Of a stretch of DNA of 32,496 nt, positions 24,262 through 30,692 are shown one piece after another. Both the position numbers and the translations under genes were made by a program. Numbering within the stretch: position 1 is the stretch's first letter; each line of letters opens with the position of its first letter. The notes under the pieces are model-generated. The model did not search any database. It was not told the origin of the DNA and saw only the letters and a list, made by a program, of their open reading frames with translations. Where the stretch lies: the NCBI GenBank assembly GCA_903902315.1, contig CAIUUK010000034.1, forward strand, positions 1 through 32,496, in the 5' to 3' direction. The DNA comes from an uncultured bacterium. Lineage in GTDB: Bacteria; Patescibacteriota; Minisyncoccia; Phycocordibacterales; PALSA-1337.

Positions 24262-24288
24262 AATGCTCGAAAATACCAACTCTCGCTA
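24262..24288. repeat. Direct repeat, copy 2 (27 bp)
   Basis: AATGCTCGA then AAATACCAACTCTCGCTA. It contains GCTC at 24265, like the boundary sites of the cassette array, and lies just before the next gene remnant. Confidence 0.75.
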
Positions 24289-24314
24289 TTCCGATGACAT
24301 TGTATCATCTGCAA

Positions 24315-24785
24315 TCACAATCCAAAATACGCAGACAGGTCAGTATAGTACGGACTCTTATGAATCGTTTCTGTTAGCTGGGTCCAAAAGTCATCCTTTG
24401 ACGAGAACTCGCCTATGTCACTATCTCGCCATGCAAGGTCAACATACTTTCGAGCAGATGCGATATTGCCTGAGTAAATGAGGTCAATAGCATATTTCCA
24501 TGCCACATCAGGACCAGCCGCGCTACTCCAGCTCGTAATCATCTTCGCCATCTTCTGTATTTCCGCACTGCTCGGCGCAGGCTTTCGCATGAGTGTAGCA
24601 TCGGCTTTGTATTTTCCGTGCTGAAGACTTAGTACGACTGGCGGCATCGGCGACCCAGCAAAACTTGTATGCCAATATGAAAATATATCCTCGTTAGTTT
24701 CAATTTCCAAGACCCCATCATGGTTCAAGTCTTTGAATACTATACCGTAATCGCCAGTATTGAGGTCCAGCAGAACAGAAAGAGG
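24315..24785 (-). pseudogene. 5'-truncated gene of unknown function
   Basis: About 155 codons are clearly coding: LDLNTGDYGIVFKDLNHDGV looks like an FG-GAP or EF-hand-like calcium loop, followed by YWHTSFAGSPMPPVVLSL and a helical C-terminus ending YYTDLSAYFGL. It resembles CPR lipoprotein-like proteins of unknown function. At about 24785 the sequence switches to serine-recombinase coding on the opposite strand; the frame continues upstream only by chance (to 24938). The original start and signal sequence are lost. Confidence 0.6.
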
Positions 24786-24789
24786 TGTG

Positions 24790-25181
24790 CTCAACTGGAT
24801 GATATAGCTATGTGTACAGCAATGAGCATTACTAAGAACGACTATGACAAAAAACAGCAAGAGTTCATGGATAAACAAAATCTGCTCAACCTTGAACTTG
24901 AGGAACACACCACAGCGGACCATGACTATAAAATCCATGTGGATACTGTGTTTAATCTGGCTCGCAACATGAAAGAGATATTCGATGGTTCTGAACCGCT
25001 CGAAAAACGCGCATTTCTCAACTTCATGCTTCAGAACCCGACCGTATCGGGAAAAAGGCTAGAGTTTACAATGCGAAAATCATTCAATCTGATACTTGAA
25101 TTGGCTACTTGTCCAATTGGGCTCACAACATGGGACGATGTTCGAACCTACATTATGTGTGATTTACCCCACAGCGGGTGA
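24790..25181 (+). pseudogene. Large serine recombinase, C-terminal remnant
   Basis: About 130 codons match the C-terminal end of large serine recombinases. A coiled coil is present (ITKNDYDKKQQEFMDKQNLL), then the typical block LEKRAFLNFMLQNPTVSGKR and LEFTMRKSFNLILELATCP, ending GLTTWDDVRTYIMCDLPHSG. The catalytic resolvase domain and zinc ribbon are absent. The 5' junction is with a gene remnant on the other strand. The final 20 codons coincide with the first boundary site of the cassette array, so the fragment marks the array's integrase side. Confidence 0.8.
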
Positions 25182-25223
25182 CACTATAGTTTGCAGGGAA
25201 GTTCACGATGTTTACATGTGCAC
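25121..25223 (+). repeat. Boundary site R1 (recombinase tail LTTWDDVRTYIM)
   Basis: The first site is in frame with the recombinase body: codons after GCTC read LTTWDDVRTYIMCDLPHSG and stop. A further ~40 bp to TGTGCAC (25223) is conserved in R2 and R3. Confidence 0.85.
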
Positions 25224-25232
25224 TTGAGGTAA

Positions 25233-25262
25233 TAAAATCAGCGCCACCTTGCGGAGGCGCCG
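25233..25262 (-). terminator. Terminator of the 120-aa gene
   Basis: GCGCC/GGCGC stem with inner CC/GG pairing, then TGATTTTATT on the minus strand. Confidence 0.75.
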
Positions 25263-25287
25263 CTTTGAAGACTAAGGTATATTTTGA

Positions 25288-25650
25288 TTATAGTTTTGGC
25301 TCTGGACGACCAGAAGCCTCGCGCGCCGCTTTGAGACTTAACCAAATGTTGTCTGCGGGAGAAAGTAGTAAGGTGACGTCTCTTCGGTTGTTCATGCGGG
25401 AAATAAATTCGTCGAGAAAAGCCTCAGAACGATCATTGAGTGTTGTTAATGTGTTATCAGGTGCTTGCTCAGACCCTTGTTTAGGCTTGAGAAGCTTCTT
25501 GGTCTCCTCTAATGTGGCCATGGTTATGTTGAAACCTTCTGCAAGTTTTGGGTCTGTAAGCATCCTTTGAGACCGCACTTCAAGCTGATGAATGAGTTCT
25601 CCAAGTAAGAAAAGTCTATCTTGGAGTTCTCTTGTTTGTTTTTCGTCCAT
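25288..25650 (-). CDS. Hypothetical helical protein (120 aa), cassette 1
   Basis: No family recognised. The protein is charged and mostly helical, with a coiled-coil-like N-terminal half (RELQDRLFLLGELIHQLEVR) and a second helical part around DRSEAFLDEFISRMNN. No signal peptide or membrane helix, so probably cytosolic. A Shine-Dalgarno AAGGAA lies 4 nt before the ATG, unlike most backbone genes. It has its own promoter and terminator and shares cassette 1 with the following two-gene unit. Confidence 0.75.
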   Translation of the reverse strand: MDEKQTRELQDRLFLLGELIHQLEVRSQRMLTDPKLAEGFNITMATLEETKKLLKPKQGSEQAPDNTLTTLNDRSEAFLDEFISRMNNRRDVTLLLSPADNIWLSLKAAREASGRPEPKL

Positions 25651-25693
25651 ACTATTCCTTATTGTTTTGTTGTTGTTCTGTTGTTTACCCCCC

Positions 25694-25721
25694 AGCCTAC
25701 CTCTTAGGAAATAAATGTCAA
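25694..25721 (-). promoter_or_regulatory. Promoter of the 120-aa gene
   Basis: TTGACA (complement of 25716-25721) with a weak TAGGCT -10 after 16 bp. The -35 adjoins the T-run of the upstream terminator, so no boundary site separates these two units. Confidence 0.45.
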
Positions 25722-25752
25722 TAAAAGAAAAACCCGCCTGTCACACGGGTTT
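25720..25752 (-). terminator. Terminator of the 78-aa/100-aa operon
   Basis: AAACCCG/CGGGTTT stem (25730-25736 with 25746-25752) followed on the minus strand by TTTTTCTTTT. Confidence 0.85.
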
Positions 25753-25769
25753 AATGTGTTTGAGGCGAG

Positions 25770-26006
25770 TTAAGGTTTTTTCTTCGGTCCGCATTTCTTT
25801 GCAAGACCTTGGAAGATTTCTGCGAGGAGTTGAAACAAATGCTTCAGTATCCATCTCCCGAATTTGGTGAGCTGTTTAAGCTCCCAAGTGATTACCTTCT
25901 TACCAGTATCAGGTCCACCAAAGAGTAAACCAGTAGCAAATGATATGATAAGAATGAAGACGACGAGGACGAACAAACTGTTGAGCGGGTTATTCGAATT
26001 ATTCAT
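25770..26006 (-). CDS. Small single-span membrane protein (78 aa), cassette 1
   Basis: 78 residues: polar head MNNSNNPLNS, one helix (LFVLVVFILIISFATGLLFG), then an amphipathic, Lys-rich cytosolic-type tail (LTKFGRWILKHLFQLLAEIF, ending KKCGPKKKP). AAGGAAA precedes the ATG. It starts 13 nt after the 100-aa gene ends and is its operon partner. Function unknown. Confidence 0.7.
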   Translation of the reverse strand: MNNSNNPLNSLFVLVVFILIISFATGLLFGGPDTGKKVITWELKQLTKFGRWILKHLFQLLAEIFQGLAKKCGPKKKP

Positions 26007-26019
26007 TGGTTTCCTTGAT

Positions 26020-26322
26020 TCAGTTCAAAATCCCGCATCCACCTTGATTTGGAATCCAGAGTATTGCCTCCGGCCACTTCAAAGGTGACTGGGCGAGATT
26101 TTGCGGAAAATGGACAACACGTCCATCTGGGAAATGTGTAATCTTGGAAATTTTACCGATCATCATTTCCCACGTTCCGTAAGAACGGTAGGGAATGGGA
26201 AGTTCGGCACCAGTTGTAAGCGCTTGCTTAAGCACTTCTTCTGGAGGAACGTTACAACGTTGGACTGCGACGAATATGCTCTTGGGTTTCAAGGGGTAAC
26301 CGTCGGTATTTAGATGTGTCAT
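26020..26322 (-). CDS. Hypothetical protein (100 aa), cassette 1
   Basis: No family recognised. A soluble mixed alpha/beta protein with ALTTGAELPIPYRSYGTWEM and a Trp/Pro/Gly-rich end (WPEAILWIPNQGGCG). A good Shine-Dalgarno (AAAGGAT) lies 6 nt before the ATG. It is the first gene after the cassette promoter, followed by the 78-aa membrane protein. Confidence 0.7.
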   Translation of the reverse strand: MTHLNTDGYPLKPKSIFVAVQRCNVPPEEVLKQALTTGAELPIPYRSYGTWEMMIGKISKITHFPDGRVVHFPQNLAQSPLKWPEAILWIPNQGGCGILN

Positions 26323-26376
26323 GTGCTATCCTTTCTTTGTTTATCCAGCTGGTTCATCCAGGCAGATTTGTTGTTA

Positions 26377-26405
26377 ATGATAGCACGACTATTTAGTTTT
26401 GTCAA
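26377..26405 (-). promoter_or_regulatory. Cassette 1 promoter
   Basis: TTGACA (complement of 26400-26405), 17-bp spacer, TATCAT (complement of 26377-26382). It ends 3 bp before the next GCTC. Confidence 0.85.
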
Positions 26406-26408
26406 ACG

Positions 26409-26449
26409 GCTCCCATGGTCGTCTGTGCTTGGAACTTTGGAGTGGGGGA
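26409..26449 (+). repeat. Boundary site S1 (tail LPWSSVLGTLEWG)
   Basis: Codons after GCTC read LPWSSVLGTLEWG, the same length and phase as LALLDEFRTLEWG at 28549. The 41 bp match the site at 32456 with one difference. Confidence 0.75.
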
Positions 26450-26485
26450 ATATAGGTATGAATTTGAAAATTACTTGTTTTATCC

Positions 26486-26523
26486 AAAAGAAAAACCGCC
26501 CCAACAAAGTGCCATCGGGGCGA
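26486..26523 (-). terminator. Terminator of the 128-aa gene
   Basis: CGCCCC/GGGGCG stem (26497-26502 with 26517-26522) and a following TTTTTCTTTT on the minus strand. Confidence 0.85.
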
Positions 26524-26549
26524 TCTTTGGGAGGGCGGAATATGCGGTA

Positions 26550-26936
26550 TCAATTATACCTACAGGTTGCACCAACAATTTTTCCGTCCAATTCAAACAG
26601 TAGTGTGACGTTATTCAAAAGGTTGCCACATTTTTGATAAAGTTTAATTCGAACAGCCGGGACTTTGTCCTCGAAGTTGAAAACAAACGATACCATTCTA
26701 TTGCAGTCAGTTGTTTTAATCACTCTGGTCAGTTCACATATGACCTCCCAAAATTCATTCCGTCCCATTTGAGATGAGTATTTGGCTGCCGTTACTGTAT
26801 CACCCATTGCCATTAGCTGTAACTCAATAGGTAGGCGCATGGCCGCCATGTAGGCAATTGTGTAGGGTCCATCGGGGAATGTTTCTACTGAACTACGGAC
26901 ATTGGAGTCTACTGTCATGCTTGTGCGTTTTACCAT
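26550..26936 (-). CDS. Hypothetical protein (128 aa), cassette 2
   Basis: No family recognised. Mixed alpha/beta and soluble: a polar N-terminus (MVKRTSMTVDSNVRSSVETF), a central helix (AYMAAMRLPIELQLMAMGDT) and a beta-rich end (MVSFVFNFEDKVPAVRIKLY). GAAAGGAAAA lies about 7 nt before the ATG. The leader contains a TGGC/GCCA hairpin. It is the only gene of its cassette. Confidence 0.72.
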   Translation of the reverse strand: MVKRTSMTVDSNVRSSVETFPDGPYTIAYMAAMRLPIELQLMAMGDTVTAAKYSSQMGRNEFWEVICELTRVIKTTDCNRMVSFVFNFEDKVPAVRIKLYQKCGNLLNNVTLLFELDGKIVGATCRYN

Positions 26937-27020
26937 AACGTGATTTTCCTTTCGGGTTGTGGCTCACTACGGCCAGGTTTTTGTTTTAATAGAGCAGTTC
27001 TCACATGAGGTGCCCAAATT

Positions 27021-27050
27021 CTATTATATAACACTATTTGTGTTTGTCAA
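27021..27050 (-). promoter_or_regulatory. Cassette 2 promoter
   Basis: TTGACA (complement of 27045-27050) with ATAATA or TAATAG 17-18 bp downstream. The spacer holds a small dyad (AACAC/GTGTT). It ends 4 bp before GCTC. Confidence 0.75.
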
Positions 27051-27054
27051 CTCT

Positions 27055-27156
27055 GCTCACAACGTGGGATGATGTTCGAACCTACATTATGAGTGATTTA
27101 CCCCACAGTAGGTGACACTATAGTTCGTAGGGAAGTTTACGATGTTCACATGTGCA
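27055..27156 (+). repeat. Boundary site R2 (tail LTTWDDVRTYIM)
   Basis: After GCTC the codons read LTTWDDVRTYIMSDLPHSR and stop at 27113-27115. About 100 bp match R1 and R3, while the sequence left of GCTC does not. Confidence 0.9.
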
Positions 27157-27160
27157 TCAC

Positions 27161-27197
27161 ATAAACAGAAAACCCACCATCTCGTGACAGTGGGTTA
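27161..27197 (-). terminator. Terminator of the 190-aa gene
   Basis: AACCCAC/GTGGGTT stem (27171-27177 with 27190-27196), T-rich downstream. The whole block 27161-27215 is nearly identical to 31953-32007. Confidence 0.85.
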
Positions 27198-27219
27198 CTG
27201 TGTTGAGAGGTGAGTTGTT

Positions 27220-27792
27220 TTAGAACCCGTTGACGTAGGCAGGGCGAGGTTCGCCACATTCAGTCCAGGTGCCGTCTGTCTCGAGTTTTTCCCAGCGAAC
27301 TTCGTAGGAGAGCGTCATCGGCCCAAGTTTGGAACTGAATCCAGACTTGAGAGTATCAACCGAAGCGTTGCGGGGGAATTGGCGACAGATGTTAATCAAG
27401 GAGTCTTCGACCAGCACAACGTCATGTTTCGTATTCGATTGAAACTTGCCGTTGTTGCGATGGTTGTAGGCGACAGCCCGGAAGGTCGTCTTGGCATTCA
27501 CTGCCCAAGAGACTTCATCCCAATCCTGTTTGATGGCCCAACGCGCAGCTTTGGTCCGGTTGTTCGTATCGCGAATCAGGACAACCTTGTCACCCAATGA
27601 CGGTGGATAGATTTCCTGATTCCGCGTCATGACAATCGCGCCAGTCGGAGTGAGCTCCAGATTGCCACCTTGTTTGCAGTGGCAGAGGATATGTTCCGGT
27701 TCGCCATTCTGGACGAAAAAGTAATCTGCATTTTGGACACGTTTGACTGTCGCAACGACAAGTCCTTGATTGATGTTAAAGTTCAGTATCAT
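27220..27792 (-). CDS. Hypothetical protein with cold-shock-like OB fold (190 aa), cassette 3
   Basis: Residues ~10-80 follow the cold-shock/OB pattern: GLVVATVKRVQNADYFFVQN gives the first two strands with aromatic residues, then ILCHCKQGG, and PPSLGDKVVLIRDTNNRTKA matches the GD-x-V strand. This suggests binding to single-stranded nucleic acid. The rest (AVAYNHRNNGKFQSNTKHDV and a beta-rich end with VRWEKLETDGTWTECGE) is unassigned. AAAAGGAC precedes the ATG. The gene is visibly richer in GC than the backbone, suggesting transfer. Family assignment is tentative. Confidence 0.72.
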   Translation of the reverse strand: MILNFNINQGLVVATVKRVQNADYFFVQNGEPEHILCHCKQGGNLELTPTGAIVMTRNQEIYPPSLGDKVVLIRDTNNRTKAARWAIKQDWDEVSWAVNAKTTFRAVAYNHRNNGKFQSNTKHDVVLVEDSLINICRQFPRNASVDTLKSGFSSKLGPMTLSYEVRWEKLETDGTWTECGEPRPAYVNGF

Positions 27793-27923
27793 AAACGTCC
27801 TTTTCTTTTCCTTAAAGGTCCTTCAAAGAAGGAGAGAATAGCGATTTTTGGTTATTTAGTCTCTAGCACATGCCTATTCTTGCCGTGTGGTAAGAAAGCT
27901 CTCGTATTTAAGGAACCTTCACA
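27793..27923 (-). other. Long structured leader of the 190-aa gene
   Basis: The 5' leader is about 115 nt and contains possible stems, for instance ACACGG with the region of CATGTG, and AAGGTCCTT with AAGGA-type sequence. No known riboswitch recognised. Confidence 0.3.
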
Positions 27924-27952
27924 ATGGTAGCATATAAATGTATGCTTGTCAA
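27924..27952 (-). promoter_or_regulatory. Cassette 3 promoter
   Basis: TTGACA (complement of 27947-27952), 17-bp spacer, TACCAT. The -35 directly abuts GCTC at 27953. The spacer holds an AGCATA/TATGCT dyad. Confidence 0.85.
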
Positions 27953-28055
27953 GCTCACAACGTGGGACAATGTTCGAACCTATATTATGAGTGATTTACA
28001 CTTCAGTAGGTGACGCTATAGTTTATAGGGAAGTTCACGATGTTCACATGTGCAC
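27953..28055 (+). repeat. Boundary site R3 (tail LTTWDNVRTYIM)
   Basis: Codons read LTTWDNVRTYIMSDLHFSR, stop at 28011-28013. The conserved block ends at TGTGCAC like R1. Confidence 0.9.
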
Positions 28056-28060
28056 AGAGA

Positions 28061-28114
28061 TAAAAAGAAACCCGCCACCATATTTCAGATAGCGAGAGTT
28101 TTTGTGTGGTGTTT
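28061..28114 (-). terminator. Weak terminator of the 100-aa gene
   Basis: AAACACCAC-type arm (28104-28113, complement) pairs with GGTGGCGGGTTT; a TTTCTTTTT run follows on the minus strand. The loop is long. Confidence 0.5.
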
Positions 28115-28125
28115 AGTAACCACTT

Positions 28126-28428
28126 TTATCTACCGAGCTTCTGTGGACGAATGTCCGCAGGCAACTTCATGTCCAAAGCATACTCGGCAGTTCCTGCCAA
28201 ATGAAGAAAGCGTCCTTCCAGACTCTTGAACTTCATCAAGCACTCGCGTAGCTTGAGACTGTGCTCAGGTGTCGGCTTGTCGTTCATGTAGACGAGAGCA
28301 TTGTGCAAGTCTGTTGTCGCACTTGTCAGCTCATCGTGTAAGTCGCCCAGAAGTTCGTCAAGCGCATCACTTACTGGTTTGAGCGGGGCGAAACCATCAG
28401 TTGCTTCAGTAGCGGTTCCAAGTAACAT
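28126..28428 (-). CDS. Hypothetical helical protein (100 aa), cassette 4
   Basis: No family recognised. Predicted all-helical and soluble, with DALDELLGDLHDELTSATTD and LKLRECLMKFKSLEGRFLHL. ATG 28428 lacks a Shine-Dalgarno. A strong one (GAAAGGAAG) lies about 45 nt upstream and precedes a TTG that would start a 19-codon frame overlapping the gene's beginning. So either that is a leader peptide or the true start has been altered. GC is higher than in the backbone. Confidence 0.68.
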   Translation of the reverse strand: MLLGTATEATDGFAPLKPVSDALDELLGDLHDELTSATTDLHNALVYMNDKPTPEHSLKLRECLMKFKSLEGRFLHLAGTAEYALDMKLPADIRPQKLGR

Positions 28429-28514
28429 GTCGCTGGTTTTTAGGTGTATTGTTTTGGAACACCAAGGCTTCCTTTCAGAGCCAATCCATTTATATCAAAA
28501 AACTATATGCCAGC

Positions 28515-28543
28515 ATGATAGCATATAAGATGTATAGTGTCAA
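28515..28543 (-). promoter_or_regulatory. Cassette 4 promoter with dyad
   Basis: TTGACA (complement of 28538-28543), 17-bp spacer, TATCAT (complement of 28515-28520). TATATGC (28504-28510) and GCATATA (28521-28527) form a dyad centred on the -10. Confidence 0.88.
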
Positions 28544-28548
28544 GTAAT

Positions 28549-28627
28549 GCTCGCTCTATTGGACGAGTTCAGAACTTTGGAGTGGGGAAGGATTGAAAGA
28601 GGGTTGGAAAAGTTGAGTTTTGTGTAA
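28549..28627 (+). repeat. Boundary site S3 (tail LALLDEFRTLEWG)
   Basis: After GCTC an open frame of 25 codons reads LALLDEFRTLEWGRIERGL and a few more, stopping at TAA 28625-28627. This is a complete alternative recombinase tail. Confidence 0.8.
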
Positions 28628-28663
28628 ATAAAAACCGCGCCTACTTCAAGAGTAAACGCGGTC
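28627..28663 (-). terminator. Terminator of the lipoprotein operon
   Basis: ACCGCG/CGCGGT stem (28634-28639 with 28657-28662) then TTTTTATTT on the minus strand. Confidence 0.85.
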
Positions 28664-28713
28664 ATTTGAGTCCTATGACTCCGGATTTTCACCGAGTGCG
28701 GATAGCACCATTT

Positions 28714-29265
28714 TTAATCCATCGGGAACGGGAATGGCGAGGTAACAATGCGTGGTTCGATATAAATCGGTTCCACTTTCGAGCTGTTTGGGTCCTTCAT
28801 CAGGATCCATGTCCCCTCGGCGCTCGCCGGAGAGAACAATCCGTTCGGATCAGCTTGAGGCAAGGTCAGATAACCTCCACCACTGCGGTATTCAACCTTC
28901 TGCGGGTTGGTGTATTCCGTCGCGTAGGGGATTCCATATCCGATAGTCTGGCCGATGTAGGTCAGCTTTCCACCGCGCGCCGTGTAGCCGTGCACAATGG
29001 TCGGGTTCATGTTTTCCAGGTAGGTGTAGGTCACCAGATTGGCCTGATCCCGCAGTTCCAAGACCATCTTGAGAAGCTTGCGCTCCTGGAAGTTCTTGAT
29101 AGCGGGCATGCCCGTCTGCGCCGTGCCTTCCTGCAGGAGTTTTTCCTGGTTGTCGCGTTGGATGTCGTCGCTCGACGGGGCATCACAACCCGAGTTTCCG
29201 GCGCAGGTCAGATACAGCAATGAGCCGCAAACAGCCGTCATGATGATTCGTGTCAGTTTTTTCAT
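28714..29265 (-). CDS. Putative lipoprotein (183 aa) of a phage/plasmid-type family, cassette 5
   Basis: An N-terminal signal (MKKLTRIIMTAVCGSLLYLT) precedes Cys residues (CAGNSGC) that could be lipidated, though the lipobox is imperfect. The body contains GMPAIKNFQERKLLKMVLEL and TIGYGIPYATEYTNPQKVE, which I recall from uncharacterised proteins of phages and proteobacterial elements; this is memory, not a search. GC is markedly higher than the backbone. It lies 33 nt after the 116-aa membrane protein and forms an operon with it. Confidence 0.78.
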   Translation of the reverse strand: MKKLTRIIMTAVCGSLLYLTCAGNSGCDAPSSDDIQRDNQEKLLQEGTAQTGMPAIKNFQERKLLKMVLELRDQANLVTYTYLENMNPTIVHGYTARGGKLTYIGQTIGYGIPYATEYTNPQKVEYRSGGGYLTLPQADPNGLFSPASAEGTWILMKDPNSSKVEPIYIEPRIVTSPFPFPMD

Positions 29266-29298
29266 AGTCGTTTTTTCGTTTCAGTTTTTCTGTGGTTT

Positions 29299-29649
29299 TT
29301 ACTGTATCAGACCAGCGTTGAGTTTGAGTTGACGAATGAAGGTCCGCAGGCTGTCCGGCATACTTGCTTCCGGATAGTCAGCGGCTTGTTGGAGGATAAC
29401 ACTTGCCATGGCGGACTGAACGTTTGTGTCGCCGGTGTGGCTGATGTATTCGAGCTGCATCTTTTGCAGCTGCTGAACCATGCCCTGATTGTAGGACTTG
29501 GTTTGTTCGAACGTCTGGCGCCGGACCGCTTCATACTTCGGTGCGAACACCTTGTAGAGGAAGAAGTCGTTGCCTTCTGCGATCCACCCGAGCCCCAACA
29601 CCACGATGAGTGTCAGGAGAGCGAGTCCGATGATTTGACTTGTTTTCAT
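29299..29649 (-). CDS. Membrane-anchored protein (116 aa), partner of the lipoprotein, cassette 5
   Basis: One N-terminal helix (MKTSQIIGLALLTLIVVLGL) followed by a periplasm/exterior-type helical domain (YEAVRRQTFEQTKSYNQGMV, then ASVILQQAADYPEASMPDSL). I chose ATG 29649; a frame open from 29709 would put leader sequence before the helix. It resembles proteins usually found beside the same lipoprotein type in phage-like elements, as I recall. GC-rich like its partner. Confidence 0.75.
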   Translation of the reverse strand: MKTSQIIGLALLTLIVVLGLGWIAEGNDFFLYKVFAPKYEAVRRQTFEQTKSYNQGMVQQLQKMQLEYISHTGDTNVQSAMASVILQQAADYPEASMPDSLRTFIRQLKLNAGLIQ

Positions 29650-29702
29650 AATAAATATACTGCGTTTTTGGTTTCTTTTGTTTCTGCAGTGTTTTTTAGT
29701 CA

Positions 29703-29744
29703 GCTGCATTTTTCAGGGCTCAATAAAGCACTAAAAAATGCAGC
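29703..29744 (-). other. 11-bp hairpin in the cassette 5 leader
   Basis: GCTGCATTTTT (29703-29713) and AAAAATGCAGC (29734-29744) pair perfectly around a 20-nt loop, inside the ~140-nt leader between promoter and first gene. Possible regulatory RNA structure. Confidence 0.55.
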
Positions 29745-29793
29745 CGTCGAAAACAAGTCACCATTTGAATATGTCAAAAAACTATATGCCAGC

Positions 29794-29822
29794 ATGATAG
29801 CATATAATATGTTGTGTGTCAA
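29794..29822 (-). promoter_or_regulatory. Cassette 5 promoter with dyad
   Basis: TTGACA (complement of 29817-29822), 17-bp spacer, TATCAT. TATATGC (29783-29789)/GCATATA (29800-29806) flank the -10. Confidence 0.88.
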
Positions 29823-29829
29823 TAGTGGG

Positions 29830-29875
29830 GCTCCGCACGTTGGACGAATTCAGAACTTTAAATTGTTTTATTATT
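29830..29875 (+). repeat. Boundary site S4 (tail LRTLDEFRTLN)
   Basis: After GCTC the codons read LRTLDEFRTLNCFIIESEMG; no early stop, so the natural end of this tail is unclear. Confidence 0.75.
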
Positions 29876-29911
29876 GAAAGTGAGATGGGGAAGTGGAGTT
29901 TAGAAATTCTA

Positions 29912-29949
29912 CAAAAAAAATTAACCCACCTTCTTTCGTTGGTGGGTGT
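29912..29949 (-). terminator. Terminator of the 70-aa gene
   Basis: ACCCACC/GGTGGGT stem with a following run of T on the minus strand. Confidence 0.85.
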
Positions 29950-29962
29950 CTACGTCTTGTTT

Positions 29963-30175
29963 TTATGGAACAAGTCTTGCAGAACAAATGATGGCGATGA
30001 AAAGAAAAATTAATCCCCAAATCATCGGTCCGTAGGTTGGTCGCGTTCCTGCAAGAGTAACGCTCTGTTTTCTTTGTTCAGACTGGATTTTAAATGCCCA
30101 GATCATGTTCAACATGAACAGCAGTGTTGAAATGGCACATATCGTTGCAAGTATTATGATTTTAAATTCGGACAT
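29963..30175 (-). CDS. Small two-helix membrane protein (70 aa), cassette 6
   Basis: Two hydrophobic helices (IIILATICAISTLLFMLNMI and MIWGLIFLFIAIICSA) flank a basic loop (KIQSEQRKQSVTLAG). AAAGGAATACC precedes the ATG. Its leader carries a 46-nt hairpin shared with the 90-aa gene of the same cassette. Function unknown. Confidence 0.75.
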   Translation of the reverse strand: MSEFKIIILATICAISTLLFMLNMIWAFKIQSEQRKQSVTLAGTRPTYGPMIWGLIFLFIAIICSARLVP

Positions 30176-30200
30176 GGTATTCCTTTGTTTATGGTCGTTA

Positions 30201-30246
30201 GTTGCTACTCACAAGACATCTAAATGTCCTCTGAGTAACAGCCAAC
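30201..30246 (-). other. Conserved leader hairpin, copy 1
   Basis: The 46-nt block starts GTTGCTACTCACAAG and ends GAGTAACAGCCAAC. The minus-strand RNA folds as a long imperfect stem (GUUG..CAAC, UACUCA..UGAGUA, GACAU..AUGUC). It matches 30987-31032 with two differences. Confidence 0.65.
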
Positions 30247-30281
30247 ACCAAACAGGTATGTCAAAAAACTACTATGCCGAA

Positions 30282-30310
30282 ATGATAGCATAGATTATTA
30301 ATTATGTCAA
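30282..30310 (-). promoter_or_regulatory. Promoter of the 70-aa gene with compensated dyad
   Basis: TTGACA (complement of 30305-30310), 17-bp spacer, TATCAT. The dyad here is CTATGC/GCATAG (30272-30277, 30288-30293), both arms changed together relative to TATATGC/GCATATA. No boundary site follows. Confidence 0.85.
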
Positions 30311-30311
30311 A

Positions 30312-30593
30312 TTACTTTCGTAACTTTTCTCCTTTCTTGTAACAGATAAAAATAAGAAGAGTAGTCAATACAATGATTGGCAATGCGAATGTCAAGAAAT
30401 TGCTTCCCGAATCAGGATTACCGAAGGTCTCATTTTCTCTATTGAGTACAAAAACCACGATGAGTGCAACATATGCAAGAATGACAAGCCAGCCTTGCCA
30501 TTTTGCTGGCGTCCAACCCCAGCCGTAGATCTTGGCCTTGAACCAATAACCCTGCGGGTTGTCTCTCAAGTAGTTTATATATTCTTTGATCAT
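30312..30593 (-). CDS. Two-helix membrane protein (93 aa), cassette 6
   Basis: Cytosolic-type N-terminus YLRDNPQGYWFKAKIYGWGW then two helices (WLVILAYVALIVVFVL and FALPIIVLTTLLIFICY) and KKGEKLRK. Proteins with the GYWFKxKxYGWGWTPxxWQGW pattern are common in Parcubacteria in my memory. Its stop lies just beside the -35 of the next promoter, with no terminator or boundary site. TAAAAT about 7 nt before the ATG suggests a leaderless mRNA, so unlike its neighbours it behaves like a backbone gene. Confidence 0.8.
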   Translation of the reverse strand: MIKEYINYLRDNPQGYWFKAKIYGWGWTPAKWQGWLVILAYVALIVVFVLNRENETFGNPDSGSNFLTFALPIIVLTTLLIFICYKKGEKLRK

Positions 30594-30631
30594 GTAGTTC
30601 TATTTTAGCACTAAAAGAAATTTCTACTGTA

Positions 30632-30675
30632 TAAAAAGAAAACCGCCGATCGGATTTCTCTGATCAGACGGTGTT
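30632..30675 (-). terminator. Terminator of the 90-aa gene
   Basis: ACCG..GATC pairs with GATC..CGGT and is followed by TTTTCTTTTT on the minus strand. Confidence 0.8.
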
Positions 30676-30692
30676 AAATTATGGTGTCACTT

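Noticed and set aside
24720-24789. N-terminal part of the recombinase reading frame
   Set aside because: This part lacks recombinase similarity and is antisense coding sequence of the truncated minus-strand gene; the frame is open by chance.
29816-30013. 65-codon plus-strand ORF as a gene
   Set aside because: Only its beginning (the LRTLDEFRT tail) is meaningful; the rest runs through a terminator and into the antisense of the 70-aa gene.
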